Part shown: positions 7,600-15,008 of the stretch, piece by piece | How the letters are laid out: each line of letters starts with the position of its first letter | Numbering within the stretch: position 1 is the stretch's first letter | Assembly (NCBI RefSeq): GCF_023241715.1 | Contig: NZ_JALQCW010000034.1 | Coordinates: forward strand, 1-39,583 | Reading direction: 5' to 3' | DNA from: Pseudomonas morbosilactucae | GTDB taxonomy: Bacteria; Pseudomonadota; Gammaproteobacteria; Pseudomonadales; Pseudomonadaceae | Length of the DNA stretch: 39,583 nucleotides | Notes under the pieces: model-generated | Told to the model about the DNA's origin: nothing | Databases searched by the model: none | What the model saw: only the letters and a program-made list of their open reading frames with translations | Translations under genes and position numbers: made by a program

Positions 7600-9900
7600 A
7601 TGCAAGCAGCCAAGCCGTTATTTGACTATCCCAAGTACTGGGCCGAATGTTTCGGGCCAGCGCCGTTCCTGCCCATGAGCAGGGAGGAGATGGATCAGCT
7701 CGGCTGGGACTCGTGCGACATCATCATCGTGACCGGTGATGCCTACGTCGATCACCCGTCGTTCGGCATGGCGATCATTGGCCGGCTGCTGGAGTCCCAG
7801 GGCTTCCGCGTCGGGATCATCGCCCAGCCCAACTGGCAGTCCAAAGACGACTTCATGAAGCTCGGCGAGCCGAACCTGTTCTTCGGCGTGGCCGCCGGCA
7901 ACATGGACTCGATGATCAACCGCTACACCGCCGACAAGAAAATCCGTTCCGACGACGCCTACACCCCGGGTGGCATGGCCGGCAAACGCCCGGACCGTGC
8001 GAGTCTGGTGTACAGCCAGCGCTGCAAGGAAGCCTACAAGAACGTGCCGATCGTGCTTGGCGGCATCGAAGCTTCCCTGCGCCGTATCGCTCACTACGAT
8101 TACTGGCAGGACCGGGTACGCAACTCGATCCTGATCGACGCCTGCGCTGACATCCTGCTGTACGGCAACGCCGAGCGGGCCATCGTCGAAGTTGCCCAGC
8201 GCCTGTCCTACGGTCACAAGATCGAAGACATCACCGATGTGCGCGGCACCGCGTTCATTCGCCGTGATACGCCCAAGGACTGGTACGAAGTCGACTCCAC
8301 ACGCATCGACCGTCCGGGCAAGATCGACAAGATCATCAACCCCTACGTCAACACCCAGGACACCCAGGCCTGCGCCATCGAGCAGGAAAAGGGCCCGGTG
8401 GACGATCCGCAGGAAGCCAAGGTCGTACAGATCCTGGCCAGCCCGCGCATGACCCGCGACAAGACCGTGATCCGTCTGCCATCGGTGGAGAAGGTCCGTG
8501 GCGATGCGGTGCTGTATGCCCACGCCAACCGCGTATTGCACCTGGAAACCAACCCGGGCAACGCCCGTGCCTTGGTGCAGAAGCACGGTGAAGTGGACGT
8601 CTGGTTCAACCCGCCGCCCATTCCCATGACCACCGAAGAAATGGACTACGTGTTCGGCATGCCCTATGCGCGCGTTCCGCACCCGGCGTACGGCAAGGAA
8701 AAAATCCCGGCCTACGACATGATCCGTTTCTCGGTGAACATCATGCGTGGCTGCTTTGGCGGCTGCACCTTCTGCTCCATCACCGAGCACGAAGGCCGGA
8801 TCATCCAGAACCGTTCCGAAGAGTCGATCATTCGCGAGATCGAAGAGATCCGCGACAAGGTTCCGGGTTTTACCGGCGTCATCTCCGACCTTGGTGGCCC
8901 GACGGCGAACATGTACCGCATCGCCTGCAAGACCCCGGAAATCGAATCCGCGTGCCGCAAGCCGTCCTGCGTGTTCCCGGGAATCTGCCCGAACCTGAAC
9001 ACCGACCACTCGTCGCTGATCCAGCTGTATCGCAGTGCCCGTGCCCTGCCGGGTGTGAAGAAGATCCTGATCGCTTCCGGCCTGCGTTACGACTTGGCCG
9101 TCGAGTCGCCGGAATACGTCAAAGAGCTGGTGACCCACCACGTCGGCGGTTACCTGAAGATCGCCCCGGAACACACCGAGGAAGGTCCGCTCAACCAGAT
9201 GATGAAGCCGGGCATTGGCAGCTATGACAAGTTCAAGCGCATGTTCGAGAAGTACACCAAGGAAGCGGGTAAAGAGCAGTACCTGATTCCGTACTTCATC
9301 GCGGCCCACCCGGGTACCACCGACGAAGACATGATGAACCTGGCCCTGTGGCTCAAGCGCAACGACTTCCGCGCGGACCAGGTGCAGGCGTTCTACCCGT
9401 CGCCGATGGCCACGGCCACCGCCATGTACCACTCGGGCAAGAACCCGCTGCGCAAGGTCACCTACAAGAGCGACGCGGTGACCATCGTCAAGAGCGAGGA
9501 GCAACGCCGCCTGCACAAGGCATTCCTGCGCTACCACGACCCGAAAGGCTGGCCGATGCTGCGTGAGGCCTTGACCCGCATGGGCCGCGCCGACCTGATA
9601 GGGCCGGGCAAGAATCAGCTGATTCCCCTGCACCAGCCGTCCACCGACAGCTACCAGAGCGCCCGTCGCAAGAACTCGACGCCGGCCGGTAGCCATAAAG
9701 TGGCCAAGGAAACCACCAAGATCCTGACCCAGCACACCGGCCTGCCGCCCCGTGGCAGCGACGGCGGCAACCCGTGGGACAAGCGCGAACAGGCCAAGGC
9801 CGCGGCGATGGCCCGCAACAAGCAGGCTGCCAAGGAGCGCACCGATGCGGCCAAGGGCAAAGGCAAGAAGCCGACCCGCAAGCCGGTAGTGCCGCGCTAA
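7600..9900 (+). CDS. ygiQ: YgiQ-family (UPF0313) radical SAM protein
   Basis: About 766 aa and very close to E. coli YgiQ along its length. An N-terminal cobalamin-binding-like region (DIIIVTGDAYVDHPSFGMAI, GFRVGIIAQPNW) is followed by a radical-SAM core whose CxxxCxxC motif reads MRGCFGGCTFCS (about residue 384), and then a Lys/Arg-rich tail. The iron-sulfur cluster and SAM use follow from the family; the substrate is unknown. The open frame extends up to a GTG at 7549, but alignment with the family and promoter position favour ATG 7600 (MQAAKPLFDYPKYW). No strong Shine-Dalgarno is visible. It is transcribed alone, with a terminator after it. Confidence 0.93.
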   Translation: MQAAKPLFDYPKYWAECFGPAPFLPMSREEMDQLGWDSCDIIIVTGDAYVDHPSFGMAIIGRLLESQGFRVGIIAQPNWQSKDDFMKLGEPNLFFGVAAGNMDSMINRYTADKKIRSDDAYTPGGMAGKRPDRASLVYSQRCKEAYKNVPIVLGGIEASLRRIAHYDYWQDRVRNSILIDACADILLYGNAERAIVEVAQRLSYGHKIEDITDVRGTAFIRRDTPKDWYEVDSTRIDRPGKIDKIINPYVNTQDTQACAIEQEKGPVDDPQEAKVVQILASPRMTRDKTVIRLPSVEKVRGDAVLYAHANRVLHLETNPGNARALVQKHGEVDVWFNPPPIPMTTEEMDYVFGMPYARVPHPAYGKEKIPAYDMIRFSVNIMRGCFGGCTFCSITEHEGRIIQNRSEESIIREIEEIRDKVPGFTGVISDLGGPTANMYRIACKTPEIESACRKPSCVFPGICPNLNTDHSSLIQLYRSARALPGVKKILIASGLRYDLAVESPEYVKELVTHHVGGYLKIAPEHTEEGPLNQMMKPGIGSYDKFKRMFEKYTKEAGKEQYLIPYFIAAHPGTTDEDMMNLALWLKRNDFRADQVQAFYPSPMATATAMYHSGKNPLRKVTYKSDAVTIVKSEEQRRLHKAFLRYHDPKGWPMLREALTRMGRADLIGPGKNQLIPLHQPSTDSYQSARRKNSTPAGSHKVAKETTKILTQHTGLPPRGSDGGNPWDKREQAKAAAMARNKQAAKERTDAAKGKGKKPTRKPVVPR

Positions 9901-9917
9901 ACGGCAGTTAATGTGAC

Positions 9918-9946
9918 AACGCCAGCCCCTCGGGGCTGGCGTTTTG
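9918..9946. terminator. Intrinsic terminator after ygiQ
   Basis: AACGCCAGCCCC (9918-9929) and GGGGCTGGCGTT (9932-9943) form a perfect 12-bp stem with a 2-base centre, followed by TTT. GC-rich stem plus T run immediately after the ygiQ stop. Confidence 0.9.
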
Positions 9947-10081
9947 CTATCTGGGCAATGGGTTTTTTTACCCGATCAGGTGCAAAAAAACGCCGGCGCT
10001 TTGTTAAGGTTGCCCCGCTTCACGCGGCCGTTACGCGCCGTTTTTATGCCCGTTTCAATCGTCAGCTCAAGGAAGACCCCC

Positions 10082-11017
10082 GTGACCAGCCCGCTCGCCG
10101 CCATCGGCATGGACTCCAACTTTTCCCAGTTCATGGCCCGTCAGCGCATCGAAAGCCAAATCAACCTGCCACGGCTGTTTGCCGCGATCGACGCCGATCC
10201 GGCGATTGTCGGGGCGGGCGTGGTGTACATCGACGCCGATTTCAACGTGGTGGTGCTGCGTGAGTTCCGGCCGATCTGCAGCATCGCGCCCAAGCGGGTG
10301 ATCCTGCGCGAGGCCAAGCCCTACCTGGCGCCGCAGCAATTTATCGAACAAGTGAAAAACAGCCCGCGCGAATCCAGGCTGGGCACCGAAGTGGCCAACG
10401 CCGGCCTGTCCTGCCTGTCGGCGTACATCGGCTGGAGCGTGGTGCTGGCCGGCAGCATCGCGGTGCCGTTCACCGCGGGCGCCAGTGCCTGGGTGGTGGC
10501 GCTCGGGGTGACGGCCGCCGCAGCGGGGACGGCGCAATGCGCGATTGGCGGGATGCGGGTGGTCAACGAATTGAACAACCCCCAAGCCAACGACGAGATG
10601 AACGATGCCGAGTGGTACAAGACCGTGGCGCCGATTCTCGATGGGGTGTCCCTGGCCGGGGTAGGCGGTTCGGCGATGGCCACCGTTCGCTTGCTCAAGG
10701 CCAGCAAAGCGTCGGGGATCGGCAAGAGCTGGTACCAGTTGCTCAGTGGCCTGAATCGCCAGGAGCGAGCCAAGTTGACCAAGGAGTTGCTGATGCTCCG
10801 GGACCCGAGCCTGACGGCCAAGCTGCTCAAGCTTCAGCAACGCGCCGGGGCCTTGCCCAAGCGTTTTGCCTCGGCGGAAATCCGGCACGCCACCATCACC
10901 CAGATCAAGGACTCCCTCGGTGCGCTACTGACTGTTACGGGCAGTTACACGGGGGACGGTCATGTGAAGAACGCAACCACCATCGCTGTGGGCTTGTATG
11001 AGGAGTTTCACGAATGA
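10082..11017 (+). CDS. Hypothetical protein with a hydrophobic central hairpin
   Basis: I do not recognise a characterised family. From the GTG at 10082 (AAGGA at 10069-10073) the product is 311 aa; the frame is open up to 9944, but that part lies in the leader and has no ribosome site. Residues 1-100 look soluble and mixed alpha/beta (IVGAGVVYIDADFNVVVLREF). Residues about 105-160 are strongly hydrophobic and Gly/Ala-rich (WSVVLAGSIAVPFTAGA, ALGVTAAAAGTAQCAIGG), like a paired membrane or pore-forming helix hairpin. The rest is helical and basic. The stop overlaps the start of the next gene by 4 bp, so the two products are probably made together. No signal peptide. A toxin/immunity-like or membrane-partner role is speculation. 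Confidence 0.8.
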   Translation: MTSPLAAIGMDSNFSQFMARQRIESQINLPRLFAAIDADPAIVGAGVVYIDADFNVVVLREFRPICSIAPKRVILREAKPYLAPQQFIEQVKNSPRESRLGTEVANAGLSCLSAYIGWSVVLAGSIAVPFTAGASAWVVALGVTAAAAGTAQCAIGGMRVVNELNNPQANDEMNDAEWYKTVAPILDGVSLAGVGGSAMATVRLLKASKASGIGKSWYQLLSGLNRQERAKLTKELLMLRDPSLTAKLLKLQQRAGALPKRFASAEIRHATITQIKDSLGALLTVTGSYTGDGHVKNATTIAVGLYEEFHE

Positions 11018-11475
11018 TTGGCGGCGGCTCGATGATGGCTTTTTTTGCCCGCTATTTCCCCACCTTCATGGGTACGGTGCTGTTGGGGTGCTTCTCGGCG
11101 TCGGGCCTGCTGTCCCTGGCGGGCACCACCTACTGGCGCGGCCTGGAACCTTCGGTGCGCACCGATTACCTCGGGCTCGCGGTGCTGTTTCTGGTGTTGT
11201 TGCTGGTGGCGGGGCATTTCCTGATGCTGCGTGGGCGCTCCTGGGCGGTGTGGCTGGTCACGGGCTATTTCCTGCTGTGCCTGGCCCTGGTGCTGCCTAT
11301 GTTCGCTTACGGGCCGCATCAGGGCGTGTACCTGGTGACGCTGCTTTTGCCCTTGCTGGGCTTGCTGTTGCTCAACAGCAAGCGGCACCGGGAAATGCGC
11401 GGCAGGCTCCTGGAGATTCGCCACGAGCGCGAGCGAATCATTCACGCCGCGAAGCAAAAACGTTCGTCTCGCTGA
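11014..11475 (+). CDS. Small four-helix inner-membrane protein
   Basis: 153 aa with four predicted transmembrane segments (about residues 11-30, 50-68, 78-95 and 103-120, for example GLAVLFLVLLLVAGHFLML and YLVTLLLPLLGLLLL). A basic cytoplasmic C-terminal helix follows (RHREMRGRLLEIRHERERI). Start ATG 11014 overlaps the upstream TGA (ATGA) and has GAGGAG about 9 bases before it. The family is not recognised. Its coupling to a protein with a hydrophobic hairpin suggests a physical or protective partnership, but nothing in the sequence proves it. Confidence 0.8.
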   Translation: MIGGGSMMAFFARYFPTFMGTVLLGCFSASGLLSLAGTTYWRGLEPSVRTDYLGLAVLFLVLLLVAGHFLMLRGRSWAVWLVTGYFLLCLALVLPMFAYGPHQGVYLVTLLLPLLGLLLLNSKRHREMRGRLLEIRHERERIIHAAKQKRSSR

Positions 11476-11503
11476 AGCAATGGGATACGCCTGCAGCATT
11501 TGT

Positions 11504-11549
11504 GTGCAACCCTTGCACGGCAATGCAGGCGCTGCGCGTTTTTGGTGCT
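11504..11549. promoter_or_regulatory. Candidate activator sites upstream of the sigma-54 promoter
   Basis: Two elements lie 45-110 bp upstream of the -24/-12 promoter. GTGCAA-CCC-TTGCAC (11504-11518) is a perfect inverted repeat. At 11533-11549, TGCGCGTTTTTGGTGCT fits the NtrC pattern GCAC-N7-GTGC with one mismatch (GCGC in the left arm). Enhancer-binding proteins bind at such distances. Which protein acts here is inferred. Confidence 0.4.
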
Positions 11550-11591
11550 GTACTGCGCTGAGTTATTCAGGAAAGCGCTGGCCGGGCGGGA

Positions 11592-11606
11592 TGGCATAAG
11601 TCTTGC
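11592..11606 (+). promoter_or_regulatory. Sigma-54 (-24/-12) promoter
   Basis: TGGCATAAGTCTTGC has GG and GC separated by exactly 10 bases, and matches the consensus TGGCAC-N5-TTGC at all core positions except the C after TGGCA. It lies 40 bp before the transglutaminase/DUF2126 start codon, so transcription would begin near 11618 and give a short leader with the AGGAGG site. Confidence 0.75.
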
Positions 11607-11645
11607 GCGCTTTCTACCACCGCCCAGGCTCGCAGGAGGCACGCC

Positions 11646-14600
11646 GTGTCGATCCATGTCGCATTGCACCATGTCACGCATTACCGCTACGACCGCGCGG
11701 TCGAACTCGGCCCTCAAATCGTTCGTCTGCGTCCGGCAGCCCATAGCCGCACGCGGATTCTGTCCTATGCGCTGAAGGTTCAGCCCGAGCAGCATTTCAT
11801 CAATTGGCAGCAAGACCCCCAGGGCAACTACCTGGCCCGCTTGGTGTTCCCGGAGAAAACCGACGAGCTACGGATCGAAGTGGACCTGCTGGCCGAGATG
11901 GCCGTGTTCAACCCGTTCGACTTCTTCCTGGAGCCCTACGCGGAAAAAATCCCCTTCGCCTACGCCGCCGATGAGCAGCGTGAGCTGGCGCCCTATCTGG
12001 AAACCCTGCCGCTGACGCCGAAGTTTCAGGCCTACCTGGATGGCATCGACCGCACGCCGCTGCCGGCGGTGGATTTTCTGGTGGCCCTCAACCAGCGCCT
12101 GAGCCAGGACATCGGCTACCTGATCCGCATGGAGCCGGGGGTGCAGACGCCCGAGCAGACCCTGGACAATGCCTCTGGCTCGTGCCGGGATTCGGCCTGG
12201 CTGCTGGTGCAATTGCTGCGCAACCTGGGTTTGGCGGCGCGTTTTGTGTCCGGTTACCTGATCCAGTTGACCGCCGATGTCAAAGCCCTGGACGGCCCGT
12301 CCGGCACGGAGGTGGATTTCACCGACCTGCACGCCTGGTGCGAGGTCTACCTGCCCGGTGCCGGCTGGATCGGCCTGGATGCCACCTCCGGGCTGTTTGC
12401 CGGCGAAGGGCATATCCCATTGGCCTGTAGCCCTGATCCCTCCTCGGCGGCACCGATCAGTGGTTTGGTCGAACCGTGCGAGTGCGAGTTCACCCACGAA
12501 ATGTCGATCGAGCGGATTTGGGAGGCGCCTCGCGTCACCAAGCCTTACACCGATGAGCAATGGCTGGCGATCCAGGCCCTGGGCCGCAAGATCGACGCGG
12601 ACCTGCTGGAAGGTGATGTGCGCCTGACCATGGGGGGCGAGCCGACCTTCGTGTCCATCGACGACCCCGATGGCGCCGAGTGGAACACTGCCGCCCTGGG
12701 CGCGGACAAGCGTCGCCTGTCTGCCGAATTGTTCCAGCGCATGCGCACGCATTACGCGCCCAAGGGTCTGGTGCATTTTGGCCAGGGCAAGTGGTACCCC
12801 GGCGAGCAGCTGCCGCGCTGGTCGCTGAACTGTTACTGGCGTCGTGATGGTTTGCCGATCTGGCACAACAGCGCACTGATCGCCGATGAGCAGGAAGATT
12901 ACGGTGCCGATGGCCTGATGGCCGGGCGTTTCCTGGCCAGTGTTGCCGAGCGCCTGAAACTGCCGGCTCGCTTTGTGTTCCCGGCCTACGAAGACAATTT
13001 CTACTACCTGTGGCGCGAGGGCGCCTTGCCGTCCAATGTCAGCGCCGAAGATTCGCGGTTGGGCGATGAGCTGGAGCGTGCACGCTTGCACAAGGTCTTC
13101 AGCCAGGGCCTGGACAAGGTCATTGGCCAAGTGCTGCCCCTGGCCCGCACGGTCAAGGGCGACCAATGGCAAAGCGGTCGCTGGTACCTGCGTGACAGCC
13201 ATTGCCGCCTGGTGCCGGGGGATTCGCCCCTGGGCTATCGCTTGCCCCTGGCCTCCCAGCCTTGGGTGACGGCGGCGGAATACCCGTTTATCCACCCCAA
13301 CGACCCGAACCAGGACTTCCCCGAGCTGCCCGACAACGCGCGGCTGCGTGAACATGGCAAGGCGGCCGAGGTGGATGAGCGGGTGCCGGCCATTGACCAG
13401 TCCGCCGATTGGCTGACCCGCACGGCGTTGTGCGCCGAGGCGCGGGAAGGGCGGCTGTACCTGTTTATGCCGCCACTGGAGCGGGTCGAGGATTACCTGG
13501 AGCTGGTCAGTGCCATCGAGGCCACCGCCGAAGAGCTGCATTGCCCGGTGCTGCTGGAGGGCTACGAGCCGCCGGCCGATCCGCGCCTGAGCAACTTCCG
13601 AGTGACCCCGGACCCGGGCGTGATCGAGGTCAACGTGCAGCCGTCCTCCAGTTGGGACGAACTGGTGGAGCGCACCGAGTTCCTCTACGAGGAGGCGCGG
13701 CAGACCCGCCTGACCACCGAGAAATTCATGATCGACGGGCGCCACACCGGCACCGGCGGCGGTAACCACTTTGTCCTGGGCGGCGCGACCCCGGCGGATT
13801 CGCCGTTCCTGCGGCGCCCCGATCTGCTGCGCAGCCTGATCAGCTATTGGCACAATCACCCGTCGCTGTCTTACCTGTTCTCCGGGCTGTTTATCGGCCC
13901 CACGTCCCAGGCGCCGCGGGTCGACGAGGCGCGTAACGACGCCCTGTATGAACTGGAGATCGCCTTTGCCCAGATGCCTGAGCCGGGCGAACCGTGCCCG
14001 CCCTGGCTGGTGGACCGGCTGCTGCGCAACCTGCTGATCGATGTCACCGGCAACACCCACCGCGCCGAGTTCTGCATCGACAAGCTGTACTCGCCGGACG
14101 GTGCCACCGGGCGCCTCGGCTTGCTGGAACTGCGGGCTTTTGAAATGCCGCCCCATGCCCGCATGAGCCTGGCCCAGCAACTGTTGCTGCGGGCGCTGGT
14201 GGCGCGCTTCTGGCGTGAGCCTTATGCGCCGGCCAAGCTGGCACGTTGGGGCACCGAGCTGCACGACCGCTTTATGCTGCCGCACTTTATCGAGCAGGAT
14301 TTTGCCGACGTGATGGTCGAGCTCAACGCCGCCGGTTACCCGGTGCGCGCCGAGTGGTTTGCGGCGCACCTGGAGTTCCGTTTTCCCAAGGTCGGCGATT
14401 ACGCGGTCAGCGGCATCGAGCTGGAGCTGCGCCAGGCCCTGGAGCCCTGGCACGTGCTGGGCGAGGAGGGCACGGGCGGCGGCACGGTGCGTTATGTCGA
14501 TTCGTCCCTGGAGCGCTTGCAGGTCAAGATCAACGGCCTGGCGCCGCAGCGCTACCTGCTCACGTGCAACGGCATCCCGGTGCCGCTGCAACCCACCGGG

Positions 14601-14921
14601 CGGGTCGGCGAGTTTGTCGCCGGCGTGCGCTACCGTGCCTGGCAACCGGCCAACTGTCTGCAGCCGACCATCCCGGTGCATGCGCCGTTGGTGTTCGACC
14701 TGCTGGACACCTGGATGCACCGCTCCCTGGGCGGTTGCCAGTACCACGTGGCCCACCCGGGCGGGCGCAATTACGACAGCCTGCCGGTCAACGCCAACGA
14801 GGCGGAAAGCCGGCGCATGGCGCGTTTCTTCCGCCTGGGCCACAGCCCTGGCACCTTGCCGGTGCCGACCCTGACGATCAATGACGAGCTGCCGATGACG
14901 CTCGATTTGCGACGTTTCTAA
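11646..14921 (+). CDS. Transglutaminase-like / DUF2126 fusion protein
   Basis: 1091 aa. Residues 1-80 are the bacterial transglutaminase N-terminal domain (HHVTHYRYDRAVELGPQ). A transglutaminase core follows, with probable catalytic Cys180 (SGSCRDSAW), His229 (DLHAWCEVY) and Asp245 (WIGLDATSG). From about 300 to the end is DUF2126, with TMGGEPTFVS, GKWYPGEQLPRW, the glycine-rich HTGTGGGNH (about 700) and LELRAFEMPPHARMS (about 825). DUF2126 has been proposed to be a glutamine-synthetase-like COOH-NH2 ligase; this is recalled, not tested here. The start is GTG with AGGAGG six bases upstream. First gene of a three-gene unit with an ATP-grasp protein and another transglutaminase, behind a sigma-54 promoter. 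The substrate is unknown; a role in making, modifying or cutting amide-linked peptides is likely. No signal peptide, so probably cytoplasmic. Confidence 0.93.
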   Translation: MSIHVALHHVTHYRYDRAVELGPQIVRLRPAAHSRTRILSYALKVQPEQHFINWQQDPQGNYLARLVFPEKTDELRIEVDLLAEMAVFNPFDFFLEPYAEKIPFAYAADEQRELAPYLETLPLTPKFQAYLDGIDRTPLPAVDFLVALNQRLSQDIGYLIRMEPGVQTPEQTLDNASGSCRDSAWLLVQLLRNLGLAARFVSGYLIQLTADVKALDGPSGTEVDFTDLHAWCEVYLPGAGWIGLDATSGLFAGEGHIPLACSPDPSSAAPISGLVEPCECEFTHEMSIERIWEAPRVTKPYTDEQWLAIQALGRKIDADLLEGDVRLTMGGEPTFVSIDDPDGAEWNTAALGADKRRLSAELFQRMRTHYAPKGLVHFGQGKWYPGEQLPRWSLNCYWRRDGLPIWHNSALIADEQEDYGADGLMAGRFLASVAERLKLPARFVFPAYEDNFYYLWREGALPSNVSAEDSRLGDELERARLHKVFSQGLDKVIGQVLPLARTVKGDQWQSGRWYLRDSHCRLVPGDSPLGYRLPLASQPWVTAAEYPFIHPNDPNQDFPELPDNARLREHGKAAEVDERVPAIDQSADWLTRTALCAEAREGRLYLFMPPLERVEDYLELVSAIEATAEELHCPVLLEGYEPPADPRLSNFRVTPDPGVIEVNVQPSSSWDELVERTEFLYEEARQTRLTTEKFMIDGRHTGTGGGNHFVLGGATPADSPFLRRPDLLRSLISYWHNHPSLSYLFSGLFIGPTSQAPRVDEARNDALYELEIAFAQMPEPGEPCPPWLVDRLLRNLLIDVTGNTHRAEFCIDKLYSPDGATGRLGLLELRAFEMPPHARMSLAQQLLLRALVARFWREPYAPAKLARWGTELHDRFMLPHFIEQDFADVMVELNAAGYPVRAEWFAAHLEFRFPKVGDYAVSGIELELRQALEPWHVLGEEGTGGGTVRYVDSSLERLQVKINGLAPQRYLLTCNGIPVPLQPTGRVGEFVAGVRYRAWQPANCLQPTIPVHAPLVFDLLDTWMHRSLGGCQYHVAHPGGRNYDSLPVNANEAESRRMARFFRLGHSPGTLPVPTLTINDELPMTLDLRRF

Positions 14922-14922
14922 A

Positions 14923-14971
14923 GCAGACGCGACGCCCGGAGGATTGCAATATCCGGGCGTCATGAGTCTGC
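14923..14971. repeat. Long hairpin between the DUF2126 and ATP-grasp genes
   Basis: GACGCCCGGA (14931-14940) pairs perfectly with TCCGGGCGTC (14952-14961). GCAGAC (14923-14928) can extend the pairing to GTCTGC (14966-14971). No T run follows, so it is not a normal terminator. It could be an mRNA-stability or attenuation element inside the operon. Confidence 0.6.
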
Positions 14972-15008
14972 GTTAATCTGTTTGCCCTTGCCGTCTGCCG
15001 AGTTTTCC

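Noticed and set aside
5930..9735. Large minus-strand frames opposite dnaB and ygiQ
   Set aside because: Shadow frames; the plus-strand genes have full family motifs.
11868..14963. 1031-aa open frame opposite the DUF2126 gene
   Set aside because: Long antisense frame typical of high-GC codon usage, with no domain recognisable.
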